A stretch of DNA of 64,000 nucleotides from contig JAFGVA010000058.1 in assembly GCA_016938235.1 (NCBI GenBank), forward strand, positions 62,001 to 126,000. Reading direction: 5' to 3'. This document shows, in pieces, positions 49,800-58,898 of this stretch. Below the pieces are notes generated by a model that was not told the origin of the DNA, did no database searches, and worked only from the letters and a program-made list of their open reading frames with translations. This stretch comes from Bacteroidales bacterium. GTDB taxonomy: Bacteria > Bacteroidota > Bacteroidia > Bacteroidales > UBA10428. Within the stretch, counting starts at the first letter, position 1. Each line of letters starts with the position of its first letter. A program made the translations under genes and the position numbers.

Positions 49800-50647
49800 T
49801 TTTTATTTCCGAGACTAATTTGAACACTTATGCCTGAAGAAAAACCCAGAACTGGATGTTTCATAAAAGCTATATCGGCGTTGATTTTCGCCAGGTTGTA
49901 GCCTATTCCGAAGGTATAGCTCATAAGGGCGTTTGTTGAAATACCCAGTCTGAGAGCCAGGTGTTTTATTGGTATAATCTCGGCTCCGGCACTAAATTCT
50001 GCGGGTTCATTTTTGTTTATTTTAACCTGCGAAGTCAGAACAAAAAGTTTATCGGTGTAGGCTGCACCTGCTGCCATAAAACAAGAAAGTTCTTCATCGG
50101 GAAAAGGTTTAACCGATGAGTTGCTGATATTATAGGCATGCACTCCAACAGATACTCTTTCGGTTGCCTGTACAAGCATACCTATTTCACCCAGTAAAGC
50201 ATAGGCATGGCCGTATTCATCGGGAAGTCTGGCAGATAAATAGTCAAAGGAGATTCCGGCATTTATTCGATCGCCAAGCACATGCGAATAACACATGGTG
50301 TATTGTTGTTTGTTAAAGCGGCTGTTCCCGAAATAGCTTGCTGAGATTCCACCAGTTCCCTTAACCGACACCGGAATGATTGCCGAGAGTGATGATGTAT
50401 TTAACTCCGGAAGCATATACCTGTTATTGCTGGAGAGCATAAAGGAGGGCGAACTCATCCCGGCTATGCCGGCAGGATTTAAAAGAACAATACCACTATG
50501 ATACAAAGCAATGGTGGAGTTTGCTAATGCGGAATTCCTTGCGTTTGTTGGAGAAATGAAGTCAGAAGCCGAAAGCGTATAAACACAAAAGAGTCCTAAA
50601 AAAAATAGTTTACAACAAATTTTGTTGCAAAATACTGCGCATAACAT
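49796..50647 (-). CDS. PorV/PorQ-like outer-membrane beta-barrel protein
   Basis: FISPTNARNSALANSTIALYHSGIVLLNPAGIAGMSSPSFMLSSNNRYMLPELNTSSLSAIIPV. 4-nt overlap with the HHH gene. Confidence 0.65.
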   Translation of the reverse strand: MLCAVFCNKICCKLFFLGLFCVYTLSASDFISPTNARNSALANSTIALYHSGIVLLNPAGIAGMSSPSFMLSSNNRYMLPELNTSSLSAIIPVSVKGTGGISASYFGNSRFNKQQYTMCYSHVLGDRINAGISFDYLSARLPDEYGHAYALLGEIGMLVQATERVSVGVHAYNISNSSVKPFPDEELSCFMAAGAAYTDKLFVLTSQVKINKNEPAEFSAGAEIIPIKHLALRLGISTNALMSYTFGIGYNLAKINADIAFMKHPVLGFSSGISVQISLGNKK

Positions 50648-50749
50648 AGTATTGGTATGATATGGATTAACAGCTGAGAAGATACAAAAAATCCCGCAAA
50701 ATATTTTATTTACATATTGCGGGAATTGTATTTATTTCGAATTCTGATT

Positions 50750-51256
50750 CTAATTTGTCTTGAAGTCGTATTTTACCTCCTTTAGTTCTTCATTGGCTTT
50801 TACAATTTTCTTTTTTAAGCTTGATTTGAATTCAGCTAATTTTGCTGACAACTCTTTATCGGCGGTAGCCATAATCTGGGCTGCCAGAATAGCTGCATTT
50901 TGTGCACCATCTATTCCAACAGTAGCTACCGGAATTCCGGGAGGCATTTGCACAATTGCCAGTAAAGCATCCAAACCATCGAGGCTGGCTTTAATAGGCA
51001 CTCCAATTACAGGTATTTTAACCATGGAGGCGATAACGCCAGGAAGGTGCGCAGCCATGCCCGCAGCTGCTATTATTACCTGTATACCTCTCGATTCAGC
51101 ATTTTTAGCAAATTCTTCTACTTCGGAAGGAGTTCGGTGTGCCGAAAGTGCATTAATTTCGAAAGGAATTTGCATCTCGTTCAGAAAGTCGGCAGCTTTT
51201 TTCATAACCGGAAGATCGGACGTACTGCCCATGATAATACTAACTTTTGGATTCAT
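50750..51256 (-). CDS. purE: N5-carboxyaminoimidazole ribonucleotide mutase
   Basis: VSIIMGSTSDLPVMKKAADFL, SAHRTPSEVEEFAKNA, IIAAAGMAAHLPGVIASM, MPPGIPVATVGIDGAQNAAILA. Confidence 0.98.
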   Translation of the reverse strand: MNPKVSIIMGSTSDLPVMKKAADFLNEMQIPFEINALSAHRTPSEVEEFAKNAESRGIQVIIAAAGMAAHLPGVIASMVKIPVIGVPIKASLDGLDALLAIVQMPPGIPVATVGIDGAQNAAILAAQIMATADKELSAKLAEFKSSLKKKIVKANEELKEVKYDFKTN

Positions 51257-51496
51257 ATAACTTATTTTATGTTGACGTATTTACTGTTTGCAAAGGTACT
51301 AAGATATTTTAAGTTGAACTTTATAAATAAGTCCGTCAAAGCTATTTTGTTCGAAATGCAATTCTTTTTTTATTATGCATTGGGCGAAATATTTAAAAAT
51401 ATACTGGGCGGTTTATAGCTTATTATTTTTATTTTAGCACTTACTTTGTATCATACTATAAGTTATTATTCATTGTAAACTATTTCAATATTGTAA

Positions 51497-52033
51497 ATGA
51501 AGACTATTCAGATTCTGGATAAAAAATTTAGTATCAGTATTCCTGCAAGTGAGATTCAATTAAAAATTGAGGAGCTGGCTGAACAATTGAATTCTGAATT
51601 GCATGAAAAAGCTGTAGTTTTTGTGGTTATTCTGAATGGAGCTTTTATGTTTGCCAGTGATTTATACAAACTTGTAACACTCGACAGCAGAATTTCTTTC
51701 CTGAAACTGGCTTCTTATTCCGGCACTTCATCTTCGGGACAGGTTAAACAGCTTATTGGGCTTAATGAATCTTTAAAAGATAAAACGGTTGTAATTCTTG
51801 AAGATATAATTGACACCGGGGTAACACTTGACAGTATATTAAAACAACTCAAAGGATTTGAGCCTGCCGAAATTAAAATTGCTACTTTATTGCATAAACC
51901 GGATGCTTATACCTTCAAACATAAGATTGATTACATTGGATTTAGTATACCAAACGATTTTATTGTTGGATATGGGCTCGATTATGATGGTTTTGGCAGA
52001 AATCTCGACAGCATTTACACCGTAATTGATTAA
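51497..52033 (+). CDS. hpt: Hypoxanthine phosphoribosyltransferase
   Basis: VVILNGAFMFASDLY, VVILEDIIDTGVTLDSILKQL, YIGFSIPNDFIVGYGLDYDGFGRNL. Confidence 0.96.
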   Translation: MKTIQILDKKFSISIPASEIQLKIEELAEQLNSELHEKAVVFVVILNGAFMFASDLYKLVTLDSRISFLKLASYSGTSSSGQVKQLIGLNESLKDKTVVILEDIIDTGVTLDSILKQLKGFEPAEIKIATLLHKPDAYTFKHKIDYIGFSIPNDFIVGYGLDYDGFGRNLDSIYTVID

Positions 52034-52050
52034 ACCTAAAAGATATAGCT

Positions 52051-52623
52051 ATGTTGAATATTGTACTTTTTGGTCCTCCCGGTGCGGGAAAGGGAACACA
52101 GGCAGAAAAATTAATTGAAAAATATAATCTTGTTCACCTTTCAACAGGTGATATTTTAAGAGCTGAACTAAAGGCTGAAACTGAACTTGGAAAAGAAGCT
52201 AAAAAATTCATGGAAAAGGGAGAATTGGTTCCTGATTCAGTTGTCATTGGTATGATTGTAGCAAAGATTGATGCCAATCCCAATGCCAAAGGATTTATTT
52301 TCGACGGATTTCCAAGAACAACGGCACAGGCTGAGGCTCTTGACGAGGTGCTGAACAAGAAAGGAACACCTATATCCATTATGTTGGCTCTGTTTGTTGA
52401 TGACGATGAACTTATAAAGAGATTACTATTAAGAGGCAAGGATTCAGGTCGCGCCGATGACCAGGACCAGTCAATTATCGAGAACCGGATTAAGGTTTAT
52501 AATAAAGACACAGCCCCTGTAATCGATTTTTACGATGATAAAAACAAATATAAAGCAATTGATGGTGTAGGTAGCATAGACGAAATTTTTTTCCGTTTAT
52601 GTGAAGCTATTGATTCTGTTTAA
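52051..52623 (+). CDS. adk: Adenylate kinase
   Basis: NIVLFGPPGAGKGTQAEKLIEKYNLVHLSTGDILRAE, GFIFDGFPRTTAQAEALD, RGKDSGRADDQD. Confidence 0.98.
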   Translation: MLNIVLFGPPGAGKGTQAEKLIEKYNLVHLSTGDILRAELKAETELGKEAKKFMEKGELVPDSVVIGMIVAKIDANPNAKGFIFDGFPRTTAQAEALDEVLNKKGTPISIMLALFVDDDELIKRLLLRGKDSGRADDQDQSIIENRIKVYNKDTAPVIDFYDDKNKYKAIDGVGSIDEIFFRLCEAIDSV

Positions 52624-52632
52624 TATTTAATT

Positions 52633-52783
52633 TCCTGGCGCGCGTTTGTAACGCGTGTCGATTTATTTAATAAACTGGCTTCGATTCTGCTCAAGGAGAC
52701 TGTCAGGTTGAGTGTAGTCGAACCCTGAATTTACAAACAATACTGGCGCGTCCCGATAGTTATAGGAACCTCGCTTGCAGTGA
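52633..52783. repeat. Compound REP-like intergenic element between adk and obgE
   Basis: Contains GGCGCGCGTTTGTAACGCGTG, an inverted repeat TTCGATTCTGCTCAA-N13-TTGAGTGTAGTCGAA (52680-52722), and GGCGCGTCCCGATAGTTATAGGAACCTCGC. Confidence 0.6.
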
Positions 52784-52795
52784 TAAAAAATAAAT

Positions 52796-53785
52796 ATGGC
52801 AAGTTCAAACTTTGTTGACTACATTAAAATATTCTGCCGATCAGGGCGCGGAGGTCCGGGATCTACACATCTTCGCAGGGAGAAATTTGTCCCTAAAGGT
52901 GGCCCCGATGGTGGTGATGGCGGACGAGGCGGCCATATCATTCTTAAAGGAAACCGAAACCTTTGGACACTTTTACACCTCAGGTATAAGAAGCATATTT
53001 TTGCTGGCCACGGAGCATCGGGCGGTGGTGCCCTTAAAACAGGTTCCGATGGAGAAGATGTTATTATTGAGGTTCCACTCGGAACCGTAGTGAGAGAAAT
53101 GGAGACCGAAGAGTTTATCATGGAAATTACCGGGCACGATGAGGAGAAAATTCTGCTGAAGGGAGGCAGGGGAGGTCTAGGGAACAATCATTTTAAAACC
53201 CCAACAAACCAAACTCCACGGTATTCCCAGCCGGGAGAACCGGAAACAGAAGCATGGTTTACCCTTGAGCTTAAAGTTCTGGCAGATGTTGGTCTTGTAG
53301 GTTTTCCCAATGCAGGTAAATCAACTCTTTTGTCGGTAGTTTCTGCCGCAAAGCCTGAAATTGCAAATTATCCGTTTACAACTCTTGTACCTAACCTTGG
53401 TATTGTATCGTACCGCGATAACCACTCGTTTGTAATGGCCGATATACCGGGTATAATTGAAGGTGCTGCCGAGGGTAAAGGATTAGGAACACGATTTTTG
53501 CGACATATCGAAAGAAATTCAACCCTTTTATTCATGGTACCTGCCGATGCTGAAGATATTGCCAATGAGTACCGTATACTTTTAAAAGAACTGGAAAAGT
53601 ACAATCCCGAATTACTTGATAAGAAAAGAGTGCTTGCCATTACAAAATGCGATTTGCTTGACGAGGAGCTTATGAAAGAAGTTGAAAAAGATTTACCGGC
53701 CATTCCCTATACTTTTATCTCATCGGTTACAAACTTCAATATTCAGAAGTTGAAGGATTTGTTGTGGGAAGAGTTGAAAAGCTAA
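52796..53785 (+). CDS. obgE: GTPase Obg/CgtA
   Basis: Glycine-rich Obg fold ([28 protein letters not shown]), [65 protein letters not shown]. Confidence 0.98.
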   Translation: MASSNFVDYIKIFCRSGRGGPGSTHLRREKFVPKGGPDGGDGGRGGHIILKGNRNLWTLLHLRYKKHIFAGHGASGGGALKTGSDGEDVIIEVPLGTVVREMETEEFIMEITGHDEEKILLKGGRGGLGNNHFKTPTNQTPRYSQPGEPETEAWFTLELKVLADVGLVGFPNAGKSTLLSVVSAAKPEIANYPFTTLVPNLGIVSYRDNHSFVMADIPGIIEGAAEGKGLGTRFLRHIERNSTLLFMVPADAEDIANEYRILLKELEKYNPELLDKKRVLAITKCDLLDEELMKEVEKDLPAIPYTFISSVTNFNIQKLKDLLWEELKS

Positions 53786-53880
53786 AAAAATCTTTCATTT
53801 TGTAAGGGATATGATTTTGGGGTGAGTCCTTGTAAAAAAAGAATAATATCTTGGACCAAATTAGAAATCCTCGAATCCTG

Positions 53881-54420
53881 ATGCAAAAAGCTGAATACCT
53901 TGCTGGAATTAGCGAAGATTTATTCAACGAAATCTATATTAAGTATTTTATAAAGCTCTGTCGGTTCGCCTATTTCTTCCTTAACTCAAAGGAGATGGCC
54001 GAAGAGACTGTTCAGGATTTCTTCTCAAACCTTTGGCAAAAAAGAGAAAATATTCGTATCGAGGGTAGTCTGGAAACCTATCTTTTTATTTCAATCCGAA
54101 ATGCGGCATATTCAAAATACAAAAAAAAGCAGAGGCTTGTTCAAACAGAACAGGCATATAATAGTAACGAATCGTCCAATCCAATTCTGAACAAGGAAGC
54201 TTTTGTGCGACGGTTAAACGATTCGCTTTTAAAGCTGCCTGTCAAATGCAGAATCGTATACAGCCTGAAGTTTCTTGAAGGGCTTACATACGAAGAGATT
54301 GCACAATTTCTTGAACTCTCGGTAAAAACCGTTGAAACTCAAATTTACCGTGCCTTAAAAAAGCTCCGTAAGGAACTTGCTCCATACAAACTGGAATTTT
54401 ATAATACCGATGAGCTATGA
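53881..54420 (+). CDS. ECF RNA polymerase sigma-70 factor (module 1)
   Basis: Likely ATG start 53881 (MQKAEYLAG). Region 2 LNSKEMAEETVQDFFSNLWQKRENI, region 4 LPVKCRIVYSLKFLEGLTYEEIAQFLELSVKTVETQIYRALKKLRKEL. Confidence 0.93.
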   Translation: MQKAEYLAGISEDLFNEIYIKYFIKLCRFAYFFLNSKEMAEETVQDFFSNLWQKRENIRIEGSLETYLFISIRNAAYSKYKKKQRLVQTEQAYNSNESSNPILNKEAFVRRLNDSLLKLPVKCRIVYSLKFLEGLTYEEIAQFLELSVKTVETQIYRALKKLRKELAPYKLEFYNTDEL

Positions 54421-55400
54421 AATGGGATAAATCAACATTGATACTGAAGTACCTCGATAAATCCATTTCAGATGAGGAAGAAATGGAATTGAAAAAACTA
54501 ATGCTAACGGGTGCAATTGATGAAGAAGAGATTAATGATTTTCGAGGCATAATAAACGAATCTTCTAATATTACTTTGCCCGAATTTGAGCTAAAAGCGT
54601 TTAACTCGGGCGATATAAAAATTGAACCTAAAATACAGGATGTTCAAAAAGCCCCCTTTCATTTTACCAAACTGTTAAAGATCGCAGCCTTGCTAATCGC
54701 AGGTATATCTGTGGGTGCAATAATAATGTACACACAAATAAAAAGAGAAGACCAGTATATCGATATTGAAACAAAAAAGGGAGATAAGATTCATCTTACT
54801 TTACCGGGTAAAAATGAAGTCTGGTTAAACTCACAAAGCAAACTCAGGTATTCTGCGGTTTTTAAAGGAACATCAAGAATTATTGAACTGACAGGTGAAG
54901 CTTATTTCCAATTAAACAGCTCAGTAAATATTCCAGTTATTATTCAATGCAATGAAACACAGATTGTATGCAGCGAAAGTTCTCTGAATATCGATAACAA
55001 CTTTGAAACCGGAAGTGTTGAAATTGAGGTAGAAAAAGGATGGGTCGCCATAAACAGTCCAAAGTTGCATGGCCGGCAGTTTATTGTTGAATCCGGGTTT
55101 AAAGGTGTAATTGAAGAAATGATTCCAATCTGGATTGAGCAAAACAAGAACCCAAATTACCTGGCATGGCATACCGGAAAAATGAATTTCGAAAACACAC
55201 CTTTAAAGGATGTAACCAAAACGTTATCCGAAGTATATGATGTGGAAATTGACCTCCCCAGAGAACTCAATTATTGCTTTGTCAACCACAGATTCGATAA
55301 CGAAAACCTCGATGAAATATTAAAAAAGATTGGCGACGAGCTCAATATAAAAATACGAAAAAATCAAAGCGCTATAATTATTACCGGTAAACCATGTTGA
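54417..55400 (+). CDS. FecR-family anti-sigma factor (module 1)
   Basis: One TM, ETKKGDKIHLTLPGKNEVWLNSQSKLRYSAVFKGTSRIIELTGEAYFQ, C-terminal NENLDEILKKIGDELNIKIRKNQSAIIITGKPC. Confidence 0.93.
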   Translation: MKWDKSTLILKYLDKSISDEEEMELKKLMLTGAIDEEEINDFRGIINESSNITLPEFELKAFNSGDIKIEPKIQDVQKAPFHFTKLLKIAALLIAGISVGAIIMYTQIKREDQYIDIETKKGDKIHLTLPGKNEVWLNSQSKLRYSAVFKGTSRIIELTGEAYFQLNSSVNIPVIIQCNETQIVCSESSLNIDNNFETGSVEIEVEKGWVAINSPKLHGRQFIVESGFKGVIEEMIPIWIEQNKNPNYLAWHTGKMNFENTPLKDVTKTLSEVYDVEIDLPRELNYCFVNHRFDNENLDEILKKIGDELNIKIRKNQSAIIITGKPC

Positions 55401-55417
55401 ACTTAAATTAACGAAAA

Positions 55418-56200
55418 ATGAAAACAATAATAGTAATATTAATTTCTGTCCTTTTTTCAATTGGTGGATTTGGACAATGTAAATTTCCGTCTGAAAACTT
55501 TAAACAGCCTGGTTATGAGACAATAAAAACTCTGGAAATTAAGATGGAGGAATTTAGCGATACACTTCAAAAATTCTCCTTCATTTTGAATTCAGATAAC
55601 GAATACCGTTTGTTTTTTGCTGAAGCAAATGAATATGCAGGAAAAGCTAAAATTGACCTCTATGCTGACTCTAAACTAATAGGTACAAACTACATTAAAG
55701 AATCTGAAAAATTAGTTTCGTATTTTGATTTTAAGTGTCAGAAAACACAGGTATATACTATTAACATAACAAAGAAAACGACTGAAGAATATTGTGGGCT
55801 GTGTGTCATTATGCAAAAAGAGGATAATTCAGAGATAAAAACCGAACAGTCAAATACTGGAACAACTAACAACGATCAAGTCTTTGTAGTAGTTGACAAA
55901 ATGCCGGAATTTAAAGCAGGTAAAGGACTTGATTCTTTTAGTGAATGGATAGGTCAAAACATGATATATCCCGAAGAAGCAGCAAAGAAAGGGATATCAG
56001 GGAAGGTTTATATCCAATTCCAGGTTAACAGCAATGGCGAAGTAGAAAATGCGAAAGTAGTAAGAAGTGTTGATCCCGATTTGGATAAAGAAGCTGTAAG
56101 GGTTGTGAACAGTTCACCTGTATGGGAGAAACCAGGCATGCAAAGGGGTAAGGCTGTTAATGTGCAATACACGGTGCAGATAATATTCCAACTTCAATAA
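55418..56200 (+). CDS. Secreted protein with novel N-terminal domain and C-terminal TonB domain (module 1)
   Basis: Signal peptide. C-terminal GISGKVYIQFQVNSNGEVENAKVVRSVDPDLDKEAVRVVNSSPVWEKPGMQRGKAVNVQYTVQIIFQLQ is TonB_C-like. Confidence 0.85.
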   Translation: MKTIIVILISVLFSIGGFGQCKFPSENFKQPGYETIKTLEIKMEEFSDTLQKFSFILNSDNEYRLFFAEANEYAGKAKIDLYADSKLIGTNYIKESEKLVSYFDFKCQKTQVYTINITKKTTEEYCGLCVIMQKEDNSEIKTEQSNTGTTNNDQVFVVVDKMPEFKAGKGLDSFSEWIGQNMIYPEEAAKKGISGKVYIQFQVNSNGEVENAKVVRSVDPDLDKEAVRVVNSSPVWEKPGMQRGKAVNVQYTVQIIFQLQ

Positions 56201-56220
56201 TTTAAACAAAAATATTGCAG

Positions 56221-56260
56221 CCTCACTTTCCAGTTATTTGTAACAGGAAGGTGGGGTTTT
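56221..56260 (+). terminator. Rho-independent terminator of sigma/FecR module 1
   Basis: CCTCACTTTCC-N14-GGAAGGTGGGG followed by TTTT, with G.U pairs. Confidence 0.7.
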
Positions 56261-56262
56261 AT

Positions 56263-56334
56263 TTTATCTCGTTGTTAACAAACTTCAATATTCAGAAACT
56301 GAAGGATTTGTTGTGAGAAGAGTTGAAAAGCTGA
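56263..56334 (+). pseudogene. 72-nt decayed duplicate of the obgE 3' end
   Basis: 64/72 nt identical by hand alignment to 53714-53785. Reads [22 protein letters not shown] versus [23 protein letters not shown] in ObgE. Confidence 0.9.
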
Positions 56335-56336
56335 AC

Positions 56337-57257
56337 TCAAAACAGTCGGTCAAACTTTCGGGGCACAGCCGTTTTAAACTGGAGCTTTTCATTTGTAACC
56401 GGATGAATAAAAGACAGTACCGAGGCATGCAAAGCCAAACGGCCTATCGGGTTGGAAACTGCTCCGTATTTTTTATCTCCGGCTATTGGGTGGCCTATTT
56501 CTCCCATGTGTACCCTAATCTGATTTTTTCGCCCGGTTTCGAGGTTCACCTTGAGCAATGAATAATTGTTCTTCGATTTAATTTTTTGATAACGGGTTAT
56601 AGCCAGTTTTCCCTGAGTCTTATCTTTTGTAGTATGCACTTTTAAGGCCTTGCTTTCATATAAATAAGAGCGTATTTCATCTTCTTGTTTTTCAACATGA
56701 CCTTCAACAATAGCCAGGTAAGTTCTCTCAATTAACAGGCTGCTCCAGTTTTCCTGCAATGTTTTCTGTACATCCTGATTTTTTGCATAAACCAACAATC
56801 CAGAGGTATCCCGGTCGAGCCGGTGAACAATAAATATTTTGTTTGCCGGATCTTCCTGTTTAACATGATAACTGAGCATGTTGTAAGCTGTAGGTGTTTC
56901 TTTGTTGGGAGCAGCAACAGACAATAAGCCTGCATGTTTATCAATCACAACTATTTGATCATCTTCGTATACAATACTAATACCTTTTAAGGATTTGCTG
57001 AGCAGGGTTTCTTTGTTGCCAATTTCAATCTTTTGTCCGGCAATAAGCGGGTGATTGTATTGGGTTACAATTTTCCCATCAACAATAACTTGTTTGTCGC
57101 GTAGCAGCGTTTTAATATTATTACGGTTTTTCTGAGGCATATTTGCCAGTAGAAAATTCATTAATTCATCGGCCTGGCTTACCTGGAAAGATACATTCTG
57201 GAGCTTGTGTTTTTGTGGGCGGCCAAAGCCTTTTTTATTTCGGTTATCTTGTTTCAT
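56337..57257 (-). CDS. RluA-family 23S rRNA pseudouridine synthase
   Basis: S4-like N-terminus and IVHRLDRDTSGLLVYAKNQDVQKTLQENW, TGRKNQIRVHMGEIGHPIAGDKKYG. Confidence 0.95.
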   Translation of the reverse strand: MKQDNRNKKGFGRPQKHKLQNVSFQVSQADELMNFLLANMPQKNRNNIKTLLRDKQVIVDGKIVTQYNHPLIAGQKIEIGNKETLLSKSLKGISIVYEDDQIVVIDKHAGLLSVAAPNKETPTAYNMLSYHVKQEDPANKIFIVHRLDRDTSGLLVYAKNQDVQKTLQENWSSLLIERTYLAIVEGHVEKQEDEIRSYLYESKALKVHTTKDKTQGKLAITRYQKIKSKNNYSLLKVNLETGRKNQIRVHMGEIGHPIAGDKKYGAVSNPIGRLALHASVLSFIHPVTNEKLQFKTAVPRKFDRLF

Positions 57258-57463
57258 ATAAGTTCAGATTCATTTGCAAAGATGCGCATAATCAGATTAT
57301 TAATTTGTCAATATCAAAATTTATATTTATTGAAAGGTATATTGAAAGATAACCATTAGGTTTATAGATGAAAAGCAGCAGTCTTTTTAAAAAAGATTAA
57401 ATTGTTTGTAGCGTTTCTCAAACAAATTGCATTTAAGATATAAAAGACAACAAAAACCGTTTC

Positions 57464-57985
57464 ATGAGCGATAAAAGATTTCATAGAATTATTCAAAACG
57501 ATTTCAAGGCTCAGAAAGAGTTTTATATGGCATATTCCCAAAAGCTTTTTCTTACTATTTATCGCTACGTAAAGAATGAGCAGGATGCCGGGAGCATAAT
57601 TAACATGGGGTTCTACAAAATTTTCAAAGCTTTGAGCGATTTTGAGTATCAAAACGAACAAATGCTGGTGGCCTGGATGAAAAAGATTATGATAAACGAA
57701 GCACTAACTTTTCTAAGGCAAAACTCAAAGTTTACCAATACAGCTCTGGAAATTATTGAAGAACCAAGCCTGGATGAATTGCCTTCGGATAAACTGGTTT
57801 TTGAAGACTATTTAAAAATGGTTCACGAATTACCACAGGATCTCAGAACTGTTTTTAACCTTTATGCCATCGACGGATTCAGCCATAAAGAAATTGCTGA
57901 AAAGCTGGAAATAAAGGAATCCAGTTCGAGAGTCTACCTTGCAAGAGCACGAAAAATACTTCAGCAAAAAATTTTAGACAGATGA
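57464..57985 (+). CDS. ECF RNA polymerase sigma-70 factor (module 2)
   Basis: VKNEQDAGSIINMGFYKIFKAL and LPQDLRTVFNLYAIDGFSHKEIAEKLEIKESSSRVYLARARKILQQKI. Confidence 0.93.
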   Translation: MSDKRFHRIIQNDFKAQKEFYMAYSQKLFLTIYRYVKNEQDAGSIINMGFYKIFKALSDFEYQNEQMLVAWMKKIMINEALTFLRQNSKFTNTALEIIEEPSLDELPSDKLVFEDYLKMVHELPQDLRTVFNLYAIDGFSHKEIAEKLEIKESSSRVYLARARKILQQKILDR

Positions 57986-58860
57986 AAGACAAGATTGACA
58001 AGCTCTTTAAGCACAAAATTGAAGAACCGGAGAAGCTGCCCGCCGGCCTTAACTGGACACCGGAGCAGGGTTGGGAAAATTACAACAAAGATTTCCTGCA
58101 AGGTCGAAAAACATTCTCATTAAAGTATTTATATATTGCTCTTGCTGCAGCCTGCATTGCGTTTTTTGCTATCCTGTTACCCCTAATTAATTCAGATTCT
58201 GAAAAGATAAAAGTTGTAGAAAACACTACGCAGGAGGTTATGCAAATTACCTTACCTGATGGGAGCTTGTTGTGGTTAAACAAAAACACCCGTATACAAT
58301 ACCCTGCCAGGTTTAAAACACCTGTTATTGAAATATTTCTTGAAGGTGAAGCTTATTTTGAGATTGATAAATCAAATCAATATGAATATCTGGTTAAGGC
58401 ATTTAATGCCTCAGTCAGGACTGCAGTCGAAACGGCATTTAACATAAGAGCCTTTGCGAATGAAAAGCACGTAACCGTTACAGTTGCAAGAGGTGGGGCA
58501 AAAGTTTCAGGCAACGAAACAGACGAAATGGTTTTGGTGGTTCCTGAGGGTAGCTATTGTTCTGTAAACCGTTCAGAGAAATTGATTTTTGCTTCGGTTA
58601 ATTCGAACCAGAATTTTCAGGCATGGCGCACCGGAAGGTTAATTTTCGATTATCAGTCTGTAGCCAGTGTTGCCGATATTCTGGCTGAGTATTTTAATAC
58701 AGAAATTGAAATTACAGATAAGCAGGTTGCCTATTGCATGTTTACCGGCGAATTTCACAAAAAATCGATTGATGAGATTCTGCAGCAAATCCAATCTGAA
58801 TTCAAAATTAATATTGAACACCAAGGCTCGAAGATAATTCTTTCCGGAAAAGGATGTTAA
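57982..58860 (+). CDS. FecR-family anti-sigma factor (module 2)
   Basis: One TM, MQITLPDGSLLWLNKNTRIQYPARFKTPVIEIFLEGEAYFEI, C-terminal KKSIDEILQQIQSEFKINIEHQGSKIILSGKGC. Confidence 0.93.
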   Translation: MKDKIDKLFKHKIEEPEKLPAGLNWTPEQGWENYNKDFLQGRKTFSLKYLYIALAAACIAFFAILLPLINSDSEKIKVVENTTQEVMQITLPDGSLLWLNKNTRIQYPARFKTPVIEIFLEGEAYFEIDKSNQYEYLVKAFNASVRTAVETAFNIRAFANEKHVTVTVARGGAKVSGNETDEMVLVVPEGSYCSVNRSEKLIFASVNSNQNFQAWRTGRLIFDYQSVASVADILAEYFNTEIEITDKQVAYCMFTGEFHKKSIDEILQQIQSEFKINIEHQGSKIILSGKGC

Positions 58861-58898
58861 TAGGTTTATTACAGTTGTTTAATTTAAAATGTAGAATC

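Noticed and set aside
50760-51260. 166-aa plus-strand ORF covering purE
   Set aside because: Exact antisense shadow of purE, which has clear family motifs on the minus strand.
53786-56262. Calling the sigma-FecR-TonB segment an active mobile element
   Set aside because: No integrase, transposase or clear terminal repeats beyond the obgE fragment. Only a scar-like structure is supported, so it is reported as a finding and not as a mobile_element.
55380-58860. Shared C-terminal GKPC/GKGC of the two FecR proteins as a special signal
   Set aside because: This ending is, as I recall, common to Bacteroidota FecR proteins, so it is not specific evidence of recent duplication.
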